64,000 nt of DNA from Protopterus annectens (GCF_019279795.1 NC_056745.1:1489381295-1489445294), one strand, 5' to 3'. Positions 1-11,740 are shown, numbered from the stretch's first letter. A program made the numbers and translations. The notes: a model not told the origin generated them from the sequence alone.

Positions 1-3000
1 AAATACTACAGTATTGGCTTCAAAGATTTTGGAAGAGATATAAGCAATAACAGCCTGGTTAAGTTCTTTTAATATCATGGTTATAGGAAAAACTGCATAT
101 GGAAAAACATGCAGATAAAGGAAGTTTTACTAAACAATGCTAATGGCACACAAGCACTTTCACACCAGCACAGGTATTTTATCAAGTGTTTAAAACCATA
201 CAAAAATGTAGAGAACATTTAAATTACATGCAAAGTACATGATTAATATGGATTAAATGAGTGTTGTAGCTTTAAACCAACGTTAAGTAGAAGGAATAGG
301 AAACATTGAAGTGTTTTTGATATGATATTAGTCATCTCAAAATAAATATAGGTAGTTATCTCAAAACATTACATTACAGGGCAAATTTAGAAGTTTGAAT
401 ATAAGTGTTCCAAGCTAAAATGGTAATGAAAGTTAATGACAGTCTTAGAAACAGGTAATAAATAACACACAAATGTACCTGCAGAACCATGAATTGAGAG
501 AAGGAGACTCAAGTTATAGAATACTGTAACTGTTCAAAGGATTACATTTCATATTACATGAATTGTTGGCTGTTCTAGTAAATATTGATATAATTCCAGC
601 AACCTAAATGTTAGTAATGGAAACTTAATGAGAATACTGTATAGGAAAATGCAGTTAGTGATTAAACAAAATATGCACATGAAAATGTACATGAAAACTT
701 GTTTGGAAGGACAGTGGGCATGCATAGTCAGTTACTGTACGTGACAGTGGAGCCCTTCAGGTCTTGGATAATAGCCGAAAGAACATTTGGATTTGTTTAG
801 CAGTCACAGGATATACCAGGCATTATGCTTGCATGCATACAACCATTGTAACCGCATGCTGAAGACCAGTGTTTAGTGAACTAAAAATAATGATCTCCAG
901 AAAACTAGTAATTACTGTCCGAAACTTGACAAAAGCTGACTGGTCTGGCACTGTGTGTGTGAGGGGGTGGGGGCTGCAGCCCAAGGTACTGACAGCACTC
1001 AAAACTGTAGGAAGTCTCAGGGTAAGTGTGAGGAAGCTATGAAAGCAACCAGAATGTTGACAAAAATGCATAGCACAGAGATACACCAAGAACAAGGTGG
1101 ATGCATGCACAAATGCAGCAAAATTACATAGCCTTACAACTGCAAAAGGGCAGCATAGCAATTTAGTTACATATAGATAATATGTCAAAGTGCTCACATG
1201 AATTTGGCTTACATGCGTTGATATTCATGACTGTGGCTTTGATGTGTGTCACACATTCCTTATGCCTACAGCACATACGAGGACACCGACTAGCTGAGAT
1301 GATATGCTTTTGTGCTTCTTGTCACCTGCCGACAGTAAAAGATGCATCCCATCTGGCTCCACAGGTGGGAGTAGATGTATTGCTTCTATCTGATGATGCT
1401 ACCTGTGAACATTTATTCATTAGGGACCCACAGAGGTCTAGTTATGAACTGATCAGAGTCTCAAGGGAAATTTCTATGTGGATTATCACCACCACCTAAT
1501 AATATGTCTTTGTCACTTCAATTGTCATATAAGTCTTGATGAAAGAGAAATGCAGTTCAGGTCCTCTGGTTAATGGAAAAAGTCCCCCTTTCTCAGTTTA
1601 ACCCAGCTGTGGGTTTTCTTTTCTCCCTGTCTATGGTTCCAGTATTGTTTAGTTGCCAGAAACCACCATGTACTTTATAAAACTTCTGTTGCATTGCATT
1701 GCCTTGGGATCAAAGGAAGGAAAAGTACATCCACTTTAACTTAACCTCTCATGTTTTACCAGAGGAATTAGTCCCCACCTACATCACATACCGGACACAG
1801 GGAAAGAAATTTTTTTTCCTATCAGGTACTGCCCAAATCTTGCATAAGCAGACCTGAGACTTGCTGATGTCAGCAGTTGCTATATAAAAATGTGCACAGC
1901 GTGATGGAACTTTTGATCACTTCCATTGTCGTAGAGAGGAAGAGAAACATTTACAGGTATTTATACAAACTTCCGTTAAAAGTAACACAAGTCTTACAGT
2001 TAGCTTACAGGCTGTTTAATACGTGTTTGTAAGCTGTCAAACCTTCCTTTGTCCCACACATCCTATAGTATTGCAATAATGCCCAGGGTGAGCATTTTAG
2101 GGTAACATTGGACCACTTAGGGTGTTGTGAATCACAATGCTGGAAAGTCTGTTATTTCCTTGTAACTAGAAAATTGCCTGTATGTTTTTTAAGTTTATTT
2201 TTTGTGTATTTTATTTTAAATTGTGTTTTTTATTTTTCTTAATTTTTAGACCAAGTAGTTCCCTTTCATTATTTATTTATATATATGGAATATTTTGCAT
2301 GTTGCACTTTTAGAAATTGCTAGGTAATAGTGAACATGCGCGGGCCCCGTGTGTGTGTCAGGGGGGGTACATGTCTGAAATGATTCTTTGCTACAGGCTC
2401 TGAGAAGTGGTTCAGAGAGCATACACAGCTATCATTAAGAAATATAATAGTTTTATCCAGTGGGGCTGTTTTGCTCTGCTCTTCGGCTCTGGGGAATTTT
2501 CTGTTTTTCCTCAGCTCTGGTTGAAGGAGGGTGGGGGTGCCAATTGAGGGATTACTCAAACCACCAACTGAACAAGTTCCAGCTGTGTGTGTGTCTTAAG
2601 CTAAATGCAGAGACAATATCTGTCATTATACAAATGTCTGGTGCTAATATACGCAGCTTTTGAATTTTTGTTAGACAAAGCACATATTTTAACAGCATAA
2701 AACTGTTCTGATATAATGAGAGCTATTCTGACATACCTAAACTGTTCTTTTTTGCTTTTCTGCTGTGGGTGGGTCATAAGTGGGGCTCTGATATTTTGTA
2801 TTGCACTTTATAGCAGCCGATAAGTTGTATTTTACAATGACTGCAAACAACAGCATTTGATGTTGTAGTACTTTTCTTTCTGATTTGGAGCTGTGACATT
2901 CTTTGTGATGTCTGAAACAGAAACATGAATTATCTGACACTATTCTGTGATAAAAAGCACCACACCCAAATTGTACTGCTTTGACTGCAGCTGGGACACT

Positions 3001-3109
3001 GAGGATATCCTAGTAAAGCTGTGAAATTTTCACATTATTTTATGACAATGGCAGAAGTAAGATACAGATAGAAACACATTCCAAAAAAATGCAATGCTGC
3101 AGCTGCTGG

Positions 3110-3370
3110 CTGTGAATGGAGGACTGCCACCGAGATGGCAAGATGATTCACCAATGTCAGAATGCCTGGCACTGATAGGGTTTGAATCCCACCTATGCTA
3201 ACCAAGGGTAAAATAATAGTGAGAAAGTGCACACCAGTCTGTTTTAAAAAGCAATTAGCAGAATACAACCTGGCCCCAACAGCATAAAGGGAATATGCAC
3301 AGCTGTCTTGGGTATGGATTTCCCAACTTCCACACCCAGACCTGACTGCAGCTAGGCTGATGGTAAAATA
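3110..3370 (+). repeat. possible decayed tRNA-derived SINE
   Basis: The segment contains a GGGTTTGAATCCC motif at about 3178-3190 that resembles a pol III B box, with a weak A-box-like stretch some 35-40 bp upstream. No clear tail or second copy was found in the window, so this is a weak call. Confidence 0.3.
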
Positions 3371-4216
3371 AATATTATAATTACAAATTCTAAGAACTGT
3401 TCAAGTTAAAAATACAATTGTGATGTTTGTACACCAACTATTTCTATAGGAGAGATCCTAATATTTCTGTCCAGTTTGGCATAGCTATGTTGCAACAGTT
3501 ATGTCAAATGATTCTGCTGTGGTTGCAAGAAATAAAAATAGACAATAGCTAGTAAGAGGACGCTAGTTATATTTTCCCTAGGAGTCAGTGAACAGCAACA
3601 TATACTTAGCGTTGGCTTAAGTGATTGCACTCATTGTGCAATATTCAAATCAGTTTTATTACAAGTATTTAATTTGCTTCATTGATGACATAATCACTTA
3701 AAGATAATAATACTAATTTTCTGTGCCAGTTTCATCCAGTCCAGGTTTACAGTAGCCAAAGACTGTCCTGCACTTAGTATACCTAAAGCATGTGGTAGCC
3801 CTGGATGGGGTGCACATCCATCACAGGACACATACCCTCACATTATATCAGTTTATCATTGCTAATTTTCCTGTTAGCTTGACTTTGGAATGTGGGTGAA
3901 AACAGATGAGTTCTCTCAAGAATTATTAACTCTAAACTAGAAGAAATGTCCACTGATTGCGTAAAGGGGCAGCTGTAGGAGTGTCCCTCACAATGCAAGC
4001 TGTATGTGTTACAGTGATGTGCAGAGAACATGGGGACAGCTAAAAACAAAATGAGATGACATTATGTTAATGGAGCAACTGATATACATCACATGCTGAA
4101 TTAATAGGAGAAACGGTTGCTGTAATCAATGTGTTGTGCATTCTTACTGTACTAACAACTGATATAACTAAGCAAAAATGAAATATGTAATGCTTAGAAT
4201 AATACTGTTTGAAATT

Positions 4217-4226
4217 CTTTGTGTGT

Positions 4227-4305
<79 letters not shown>

Positions 4306-4349
4306 GAGGTGTGTGCATGCTCTTGACTTTGTATAAGCATGATTTTGTT

Positions 4350-4410
<61 letters not shown>
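4217..4410. repeat. duplicated (TG)n microsatellite
   Basis: Two long TG runs (about 4217-4302 and 4350-4408) are each followed by nearly the same unique block reading CTCTTGACTTTGT then AAGCATG. The TG run plus its flank has therefore been duplicated in tandem as a unit of roughly 100 bp. Six-frame translations give long Cys/Val or His/Thr runs that are artefacts. Confidence 0.95.
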
Positions 4411-4411
<1 letters not shown>

Positions 4412-4660
4412 CTTGACTTTGTGTAAGCATGCCTTTGTGTGTGAACATAGTGGTTGGAGTTGGGTAGACCGGCCAGTAGCATTCCAAACTCTCCATGTTC
4501 ACATCTCTTTTCCTTAAGCAATGACCATATGGCTGGTAGCTTCTAGACTAATTGTGCAAACATTCAGATGAATAGTTTTGTTACTGCAAGCAAACAAAAG
4601 AAGTATGGTAAAATATTACAGGTCATCTTATTTGACCTAATGATGCCTCTCCCCCACATA

Positions 4661-4890
4661 CTGTGGTGGTGGTGCTGCGGTAGCATTGTCGCCTCACAGT
4701 TAGACGTTGCCCGTTCGATTCGCAGTTAGAGCGTCTTCTGTGTGGTGACATGTGTGAATGGACGTTCCTTCATTGAAGGTTGTGCATTAGGCCCGGCAAG
4801 CCAGTACGTAAAAATCTACTGCTAATCATTAGTGGACCGGAGTTCCGCTGTGGCGACCCCTAACCGGTAAAAGCTGAAAGACATACATGC
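4661..4890 (+). repeat. tRNA-derived SINE, zebrafish-DANA-like (short copy)
   Basis: It begins with a tRNA-like head (GTAGCATTGTCGCCTCACAG, then the B-box-like GTTCGATTC) and continues with TTCTGTGTGG. It ends with CCGCTGTGGCGACCCCTAAC and an AAAAGCTGAAAGA tail. This head and tail match the layout I know for fish DANA-type (V-SINE related) elements. A longer copy of the same family lies at 36741-37085 and an inverted one at 37131-37357. The middle is shorter here, so it is an internally deleted copy. Confidence 0.75.
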
Positions 4891-5197
4891 CTCTCCCCCA
4901 CATAACCCCCCTAAACTGCCTAGCTAGAGGAGCAGTGCTATAAAAAGGTCCAATCCATGTTTCTAGAGCCACACCTCATTCAAGCTCTCCAGCAATGGAA
5001 CTAGCTGTGTAAATGCTACACATATGCAAACAGACTAGAACTGCTTTTCATAATAATTCATCTCTGTTTGTTGTCTACGTTATTCACTACTGAAAACATG
5101 CAGCCATTCGTCTGTTAGATAATTTGAAAGTTCAGTTATTGTTGTAGATTTATATATATATATATATATAGCTACTTCCTTGACCTTTGACTTCCAG

Positions 5198-5277
5198 ATC
5201 TGGACCAACTGACAGAGATAATGAAAGTTACTGGTACACCAACTCAGGACTTTGTTCAAAAGCTACAGAGTCAAGAA
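5198..5277 (+). CDS. MAPK12: MAPK12 (p38-gamma MAP kinase), internal exon 1 of 4 in window
   Basis: p38-gamma is a cytosolic and nuclear stress-activated Ser/Thr kinase activated by MKK3/6. This 80-bp exon (acceptor CCAG, donor GTAAGT) starts with two bases of a split codon and reads LDQLTEIMKVTGTPTQDF... to LQSQE, part of the kinase C-lobe after the MAPK insert. The exon sizes 80, 79 and 174 bp and their phases follow the p38 family. Matches such as EIMKVTGTP and, in the later exons, EAKNY, ASPLAVN, LVLDAE, EALAHPYFE and the C-terminal SKET favour p38-gamma over p38-delta, although one stretch in the third exon (FREPDEETEAE) is delta-like. Upstream exons, including the catalytic loop and TGY activation site, lie outside the window. 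The family assignment rests on memory of the family, not on a search. Confidence 0.9.
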
Positions 5278-6881
5278 GTAAGTGCATTGTTATAATGTTT
5301 TACCCACTGCCTTTTGTAAAAATATTTTTCATTAGTGGTGAGTTAGAGAAAATATTTGGTCACATGACAGTGTATGTACCGGCCATAGTGGTGTGAGTCC
5401 GAACACATAAAATGCTGTGAGCTACTTAGTGGTATCTGTTCCTGCAACCATCTTCTATACTGACAGGGAAGTTGCTTCACCTTGTGTTGTTTTCCTGTTG
5501 TATTTGCCTTTCCTCCTGTATGGAGGGCAAATGGAAGATTGAGAACTACTTATAAAATGGTCACTTAGCATGAACTTAAATGCTTTTGCATGGTACTGAA
5601 CTGGACACATGAGGACAGATGAATCACTAGAACACTGCTTAAGCAAAGATGCAAACTTGGGAAAATGCCCTTTTTGAACGTCTTGATAATTAGATGTATA
5701 AGTGAATACAACTTGTCTTTTTCAGAATTTTTATCTTAATTCCACTTTTCCGCAGAGCAGCTGTTTGTGAATCATTTGATCTCTCTATAAGTGCAGTTTT
5801 ATATCCTTGATGTTAGTAACCAATGCCAGGAAACTAGTTCTCTCATCACAAGCTGTCCCTGTTGGCCCACATGCACACACCACCACCTTCAAATGGAATT
5901 TATAAAAGATAACTTTGAATGGCGTGCTACGTGTCATGTATGCATTTCCAACTAAAATAGCACAATGATTTTCTCTGCATGTTAACATTTAGCTGGTCAT
6001 ATTTTTGTGTTTTAGTATTGCAATATCATTCATGCGTACTACCATAGTAAATCATGCCTCAGTCTGCTACATAAACCATAATTTGTCAGCTTGTATGTTT
6101 TATTATAAGTAAAGCTCTTGCCCTGCTGTTTCTGTAAGAGGTACCATAAATTCTAAAGATATAAATATGTCTGATGTTTACTGACAAGGTTGAATGGTGT
6201 AACAGAATGCACTAAAAAGCAGTCTGTGGAATTACATTTGTACTAAACAAAGGTTTAACATCATGATACAATAAACAGAGAATATGGCTTTTCATAAAGC
6301 GATATTTGCCATTTATCCTTTATAAAGTCTCAGTTTTACTTTGCCATGGATTAAACCCAGTTAAATCATGTCAACCCTAGAGACTCTTGAGGTGTTTCTT
6401 ACCTTCAGTTTTACATAACCAAATAAATCCAATGCCTGCAGTATATTGTGTACCTTCACTTCACTAAAATCCTCGACTGCATGTATTTTTCACCGAGGCT
6501 GGTGTGCTGTTCTAGATATGTTCTGTCATTCCTATCAAATTCCATATATGATACCCATATTTGGAACATCCTCTCCCACAAATGTGTTTCATCATTCACT
6601 TCCTTTGGCATATTTTAACAAAAACAGATTTCATACATGTACCGATTTAGCCAGTCTTGGACAATTCTCTCATGCCCTTTACATCTCCAAAGGACCACGC
6701 AACTACCATGTTCATCTGTGAAAGCCATGCTGTTAATGTTAAAGTCATATGTCATACTACATTATTTGTTTTAATATTTATTTCATGGCAAAGTTACACC
6801 TGTTTATTGTAACTGCTTTGTCATTCAGGAAAGTCATATTTGAAATGCAAATTGTTTTTTTTTTTTTTTTTTGCTTTATAG

Positions 6882-6960
6882 GCAAAAAATTACATTAAGT
6901 CTCTACCAAAAGTGCAGAAGAAGGACTTTGCAGCTTTTCTGAAATATGCTTCCCCCTTAG
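6882..6960 (+). CDS. MAPK12: MAPK12, internal exon 2 of 4 in window
   Basis: A 79-bp exon preceded by a T-run polypyrimidine tract and TTTATAG, and followed by GTAAGA. It begins in phase 0 and reads AKNYIKSLPKVQKKDFAAF then LKYASPL, leaving one base (G) of the next Ala codon. This is the alpha-H region of the kinase C-lobe. DIRS copy 1 begins only 97 bp beyond the donor, at 7058. Confidence 0.92.
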
Positions 6961-7057
6961 GTAAGAAAAGAAGCACATGATCTAAATGCAGGGACTATGT
7001 TTTCTGTTACTCTTTAACATGAAATTTAGTATGATATATTTTCATTATACACCTGAT
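6961..7057 (+). other. MAPK12 intron start before DIRS copy 1
   Basis: 97 bp of unique intron between the splice donor (GTAAGA) and the left terminus of DIRS copy 1. No other feature is seen in it. Confidence 0.8.
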
Positions 7058-7070
7058 GTTCATCGTGCAT

Positions 7071-7237
7071 ACAGCTGCAGTAATCACATATGGGTTCTCT
7101 GCCGTCAGGCGGTCCCTCGGTCGGCCGAATTCCAAAGTCTAGGTCCGGCGTCAGTTGTTGTTGCTCTCCTTCCTGACGTCAGTGCGGCAGGGGTATATAA
7201 GACACAGCCGACGCCATTTTCTTCAGTCTTTTTTGCC
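7071..7237 (+). repeat. DIRS copy 1 left inverted terminal repeat with promoter
   Basis: 167 bp that match, in inverted orientation and with few differences, 11927-12093. It contains the palindrome TGACGTCA (7174-7181), identical to the consensus CRE/ATF site, and 13 bp further a TATATAA box (7194-7200). Transcription is therefore likely to start about 25-30 bp downstream and run into gag. The repeat is GC-rich with several CpG, unlike the AT-rich intron around it. Confidence 0.88.
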
Positions 7238-8662
7238 GCGCGGTGCCCGAAGCAGAAGCAGTTCACAAGTGCCGGTCGGCCAGCTCCTGAATTTACGAAA
7301 AATTGGAAACCGAAGTCTTCATTAAAGCTAAGTACCCCGTTGGGGAAAATTTTCTTGCCTCAGACTGATGTCAGTCCATTCCCTCTGCATACCTTGTTTG
7401 TATAGCCTTTGATTATAAAATCCCATGCCCAGACTACAACCACCAAAGCCACTGTGGACAGGTCCACTTCCACCATGGTGTCTTTTTAGACCTCATCTTC
7501 CTTTTCCATTAAGGCCTTTACTAAGTCCAAATCAGTTATCAGGGGTTCCCCAGACAAGAGACCCAGAGTGGGAGAAGATTCAAGAGACCCAGAGTGGAGG
7601 TCCTCTTCTGATCAGGGCTCCATTTTTCAGAACATTCTGATGTAGAGGAACACTCTTACTCCCCTTTTGAAGATTCTGATGCAGAGCAGTCCATTCCTTC
7701 TGTATCTCCTCCTGAGGATTTTTCTTTTGAGAAACCCTTGCACACAGGGAACACTTCCATTACTTGGGAATTTCTTTTGTTACCTCAACACAGACCTCTG
7801 GCGATACCTCCTGTCTTGGACATTCTTGATGATGTTTATTTGGAGGCTTGCCTTAATCCGGATTCCCTGCCTCCTGCCCCAGTCAAGCCTGATAGGTACT
7901 ACAGAGTTGCTAGCTCTCACCAATTTCTTTACAAAGGCCATAATGCTGACCCTGAAACCATTTCTCAAGGCCCCAAGGGAATGAAGGCCTCTACTGTTAA
8001 GAATCCACTACCTTCCGAAAGAGAGTCAAGATCCTTAGAAAGGTGGGGGAAAAAAGGTATATACCTCAGCCACCCTAGCCATGAGGGCCTTAAATTGTCA
8101 GTTTCATATGCTTAAATATCAGCAGTTCCCGTTATCACAATTAAGAAATAAAATGTCTCAACCTGAACAACCAGATTTGAAGGAGTTGCAGGATATGGTG
8201 CATGGTGCAGAACAAGTGGGTAAACACACCTTCCAATGTGGCTATGATGCCCTAGAGGCCTCAAGTAGAGCTGCTGCTACAGGATCAGTCATTCGTAGAC
8301 ATGCATGGCTTAGGGAACAAATCTTGCCTGATCATGTGAAAGCTAAACTACTAGATGCTCCTTTACAAAAGGATGTGCTTTTTGGTACTAATGCTGAGGA
8401 GATACTACGGAAAATGGAAGAAAAAGCCAAATCTATGCAAACTGTCAAAGCTTTTCTGCAGGTTCAACCACCACGTTTTAGCAGAAATTGGCCTTTTAAA
8501 AACTGGTCCTTTCCAGCCACGGACAAGCCCCAAAGAGGTAGATACAGGCGCACAAGGGGCAGAGGACAATCACAAGGATCATATAGAGGCAGGCAATGGC
8601 AAACTCCAGCACCAAGAGGTGGCAAAGACAGTGCACAACAACACAGGAAACAAACCCAATGA
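7238..8662 (+). pseudogene. DIRS copy 1 gag, decayed
   Basis: Compared with copies 2 and 4, the N-terminal Cys-rich segment is lost (a deletion after GATGTCAG near 7375 removes the start codon region) and the middle has several further deletions and frame changes. The C-terminal part is readable at 8081-8662: LKELQDMVHGAEQVGKHTF, then SVIRRHAWL, then a basic RG-rich tail (RGRYRRTRGRGQSQGSYRGR) typical of nucleic-acid-binding Gag ends. It ends QHRKQTQ and overlaps the RT frame. In the family, Gag packages the RNA into virus-like particles. This copy cannot make a complete Gag. Confidence 0.8.
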
Positions 8663-10187
8663 CTTCCTCCTTTCCATGCCAAGCAAGTCTCAGCTGGCAG
8701 CACCCTTGGGAGGAAAGCTGGCATTATTTACAAGAAATTGGCATATTGTCACAACAGACAAATGGATCCTGGATGTTATAAACAGAGGCTACAGATTTCA
8801 TTTTCACACTCTTCCAAAAATGAGAGGCATGCCAAACCTGCCACACAATCAAAGGGCAGAGGCACAACTACAAATTTCAAATCTCATAGATATGAAAGCT
8901 ATTCAAGAGGTACCTACTCACGAACAAGGCCAAGGTTTTTATTCCAGGCTGTTTCTGGTACCAAGGAAAGGAACCGACTGGAGACCCATTTTGGACCTAT
9001 CCATCCTAAACACATTCTTACTCGTACCAAAATTCAAGATGCTCACATTACAGCAGCTTCTTCCCATGCTGGGCAAGGAGTTTTGGCTGGTAACATTGGA
9101 CCTCAAGGAGGCATACCTGCATGTCCCAATCAGACAAAGCTGCAGAAGATACCTCAGATTTCTTGCAGGTTCAATCCACTATCAATTCTCTGCATTGCCC
9201 TTTGGCTTATCTACTGCAGCCAGAGTATTCATGAAATGCCTGGCATCAGTATATGCCTACTGCAGACTTCAAGGGATACAAATTTACCCTTATTTGGATG
9301 ACTGCCTGATCCAAGTGGACAGCAAGCACATACTTCTGGAGTATCTGGCTTATGCAACACGGTTACTGAATTCTCTGGGATACACAATCAACAAAGAGAA
9401 ATCCAGGCTAACACCATCTCAGAAAATAACTTTCTTGGGTGCCAACTTGAACACAAATACCCAGATGGACAATCTTACGCCAGAAAAACAGGGGCAACTA
9501 ACTCAGTACTTCAAAATACTAGCAAATTGTACCAGGCTTACTGCAAGGAAAATCCTGCAGGCTCTGGGCTTCATGGCATCTTGCATTTTTTTAATCCCAT
9601 GTGCAAAGTTGCATATGAGGAAACTTCAGTGGTACCTAAAAAACCTATGGTCTCAACACAACCACAGTTTGTAAACAATAATACCAATAATTCCATGTTT
9701 GCAAAAGGAATTTCTATGGTGGGCCCAAGCATGTCAAACAAACACAGGTCTCCCATTCTGCAAGCCTCAAGTAAATCAAGTCATCACAACAGATGCCTCA
9801 GATTACGCCTGGGGGGCGCACATCACAGACAGGTGCATTCAGGGCAAATGGTCCCAAAAGGAAAAGCACCTTCACATCAATCAAAAAGAAATGCTAGCAG
9901 TGATAAATGCAATTACAGCTTTCAAGGACCTCCTGCATCCAGGACAATTATTGATAAGAACAGACAACACCACAGTAATGTGGTACATAAACAAACAAGG
10001 AGGAACACATTCATACCCCCTGTGCAGACTAGCCATGACACTTTGGAACTTGGCTCTGGAATGGCAAATCGAACTTCAAGCACAGTACTTGCCAGGTTTG
10101 GAAAACACGCTGGCAGACAATCTAAGCAGAAATATGACAGATCCTCACGAATGGAAGTTGCATCCTCAAGTGTGTTTACAAAGATAA
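8655..10187 (+). pseudogene. DIRS copy 1 reverse transcriptase and RNase H, one stop
   Basis: One frame runs from before the gag end to a TAA at 9672-9674, then continues in the same frame to 10187. The RT core shows WRPILDLSILNTF, LVTLDLKEAYLHVPI, FSALPFGLSTAARVF and the catalytic YLDD at 9291-9302. RNase H follows with TTDASDYAWG (first Asp), HINQKEMLAV (Glu), IRTDNTTVMW (Asp) and LADNLSR. The TAA replaces a codon that reads GAA in copy 2, so it looks like a single private nonsense change. After about 10168 two extra bases relative to copy 2 shift the frame into the methyltransferase-like segment. RT and RNase H copy the RNA into the circular DNA intermediate of DIRS elements. Confidence 0.9.
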
Positions 10188-10572
10188 TCCAAGCGTGGGG
10201 GAGGCCAGCCATAGATCTCTTCGCCTCCCACAGGAATCATCAATTGGAAAAGTTTTGTTCAAGGATCTTTCATCCAAAGGCCTGGAGAGTGGACGCCCTT
10301 TCATTCAGTTGGACAGCATGGACAGTTTACGCTTTCCCACCTCTGCCTCTTCTTCCCAAGGTGCTCTTGAAAGCAAGAGCAGACAGACCGAAGATGATAC
10401 TGATTGCTCCAGACTGGCCAAGACAACACTGGTACCCACTCCTGAGGAGCCTAACACATACTCCTCCCTGGCCTCTACCTCTAATGCCTCTTCTGCTGAC
10501 TCAGCACAGCTACAAAACTCTTCGCAGTCAGCTGAAAACACTCAACCTCGCTGCATGGAAAATTCCTTAACA
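10150..10572 (+). pseudogene. DIRS copy 1 methyltransferase-like domain
   Basis: Following RNase H in a shifted frame the sequence reads AIDLFASHRNHQLEKFCSR, then WRVDALSFSW, YAFPPLPLLPKVL and LIAPDWPRQHWYPLL. This is the segment that follows RNase H in DIRS1-type elements and has been likened to a DNA adenine methyltransferase. The frame remains open to 10570 and overlaps the start of the recombinase ORF in another frame. Copy 2 has lost most of this domain. Catalytic activity is not known, and the name follows the family convention. Confidence 0.7.
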
Positions 10573-11610
10573 CCACAGCAGACTCTACTGCCCAAGGAGG
10601 TGCAGGATGTCATTTTGGAGGCCAGAAGGCCATCTACTAGAAAGGCTTACTTCGCAAAATGGAAACGGTTTTGCTCTTGGAATGAGAAAAAAGGCCAGGA
10701 CCCTAGAAAACTGAATTTGCCTCAGGTATTACAGTATCTAGCTGAGCTGCTGAACAGTGGACTTTCTTTTTCCTCCATAAAAATCCATGCCTCAGGCATT
10801 TCTGCAGAATTCAACATGGATCCACCCTTATTCTCCCACCCACTCTTAAGACAGTTCCTCAGAGGGGCTAAGAATATAAGACCTCCAAGGAAACAACCAG
10901 TGCCAGCCTGGGATCTTAATTACATTCTAGAAAAATTAACATTGCCTCCCCTTGAACGAGCTGCCTCAACAGATTTGCAATATTTGTCCTGGAAAACAGC
11001 TTTCCTTCTGGCCATTACCTCAGCTCGTAGGGTTTCGGAACTACAAGCCCTCATGGCTGTGCAGCCCTTTCTCATCTTCCATCAGGACAGGGTTTCCCTT
11101 CGAACCAACCCATCATTTATGCCTAAAGTGGTATCCAGGGTAGCTTTAAACCAAGCCATACACTTACCTACCTTTTACCCCAATCCTCAAAACAAAGGGG
11201 AAAGGCTGTTACACTCCTTAGACATCCATAGGCAGCTGCGTTATTATTTGGACAGAACAAAGCCTTTCAGGAAATCAGAACAACTTTTTGTGTCCTATGC
11301 TGTAAGGGCTCAAGGGAAGCCAGTTACCAAACAGACAATTTCAAAATGGATATGCCACTGCATAAGGTTTTGTTACTCCTATCATGGAAAATCTGTCCCT
11401 ACAGGCATCAGATCCCACTCCACCAGGGCCACAGCTACCTCTACAGCCTTCCTCAGAGGAGTTCCTACCAAAGATATTTTGGAGGCAGCCACTTGGAGTT
11501 CTGTGCATACCTTCACAAAACACTACCATCTGCCTTTATATTCCAAAATTAGAGCAGGCTTTGCCACTGCTGTGTTGCAGGGCATTCTGGCTCATCTCAG
11601 TTCCACCTAG
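10195..11610 (+). CDS. DIRS copy 1 tyrosine recombinase, intact ORF
   Basis: 471 codons without a stop. The first roughly 120 residues are Ser-rich and overlap the methyltransferase-like frame. The recognisable core starts at VQDVILEARRPSTRKAYFAK, a phage-integrase-like SAM domain. The catalytic signature is present: SARRVSEL (Arg279), SHSTR (His408 and Arg411), WSSVH (His439) and KHYH (Tyr444). In DIRS elements this enzyme integrates the circular DNA by strand exchange instead of a DDE integrase. It is the only DIRS ORF in the window that is undamaged over its full length. The true start codon could lie later than 10195. Confidence 0.9.
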   Translation: MGEASHRSLRLPQESSIGKVLFKDLSSKGLESGRPFIQLDSMDSLRFPTSASSSQGALESKSRQTEDDTDCSRLAKTTLVPTPEEPNTYSSLASTSNASSADSAQLQNSSQSAENTQPRCMENSLTPQQTLLPKEVQDVILEARRPSTRKAYFAKWKRFCSWNEKKGQDPRKLNLPQVLQYLAELLNSGLSFSSIKIHASGISAEFNMDPPLFSHPLLRQFLRGAKNIRPPRKQPVPAWDLNYILEKLTLPPLERAASTDLQYLSWKTAFLLAITSARRVSELQALMAVQPFLIFHQDRVSLRTNPSFMPKVVSRVALNQAIHLPTFYPNPQNKGERLLHSLDIHRQLRYYLDRTKPFRKSEQLFVSYAVRAQGKPVTKQTISKWICHCIRFCYSYHGKSVPTGIRSHSTRATATSTAFLRGVPTKDILEAATWSSVHTFTKHYHLPLYSKIRAGFATAVLQGILAHLSST

Positions 11611-11643
11611 TGCCTACCACCCTGTGCGTAGCTTTGGGATTCT

Positions 11644-11740
11644 ACCCATATGTGATTACTGCAGTTGTATGCACGATGAACATAGTACAGTTTTGTACCT
11701 ACCATAAATGTAGATGTTCGAGTGCTAATACAGCTGCAGT
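11644..11740 (+). repeat. DIRS copy 1 internal complementary region
   Basis: The first half is the reverse complement of the left end of the element, up to GCACGATGAAC. The second half, starting AGTACAG, is the reverse complement of the right end. They are joined by AT. The region therefore reads as the sequence of the two ends joined in a circle, which is the DIRS hallmark used to rebuild complete ends during replication. Confidence 0.92.

Larger units (their letters stand above)
1..5197 (+). other. MAPK12: MAPK12 intron (5' part, no exon seen)
   Basis: AT-rich non-coding sequence ending in the splice acceptor at 5196-5197. I looked for the preceding p38 exon (the kinase segment before the exon at 5198) and did not find it, so the whole stretch is taken as intron. 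It contains TG-dinucleotide tracts (4217-4410), a DANA-like SINE (about 4661-4890), a possible older tRNA-type SINE near 3110-3370 with a B-box-like GGGTTTGAATCCC, and a short TA tract before the acceptor. Open frames here are short, are not conserved-looking and are read as chance. Confidence 0.7.

Noticed and set aside
823..1499. Open frames at 823-1197 (minus) and 1182-1499 (plus)
   Set aside because: No recognisable domain, no splice or promoter support, and they lie inside a MAPK12 intron.
4067..4521. Long His/Thr or Cys/Val repeat proteins
   Set aside because: Translations of TG/CA dinucleotide runs; the same applies at 18702-18989, 22105-22421, 35662-35853 and 49742-49948.
8738..9301. 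Second open frame across the DIRS RT (also 25754-26287 and 63145-63708)
   Set aside because: It recurs in all copies only because it is the shifted reading of the conserved RT sequence; the catalytic motifs are in the other frame.
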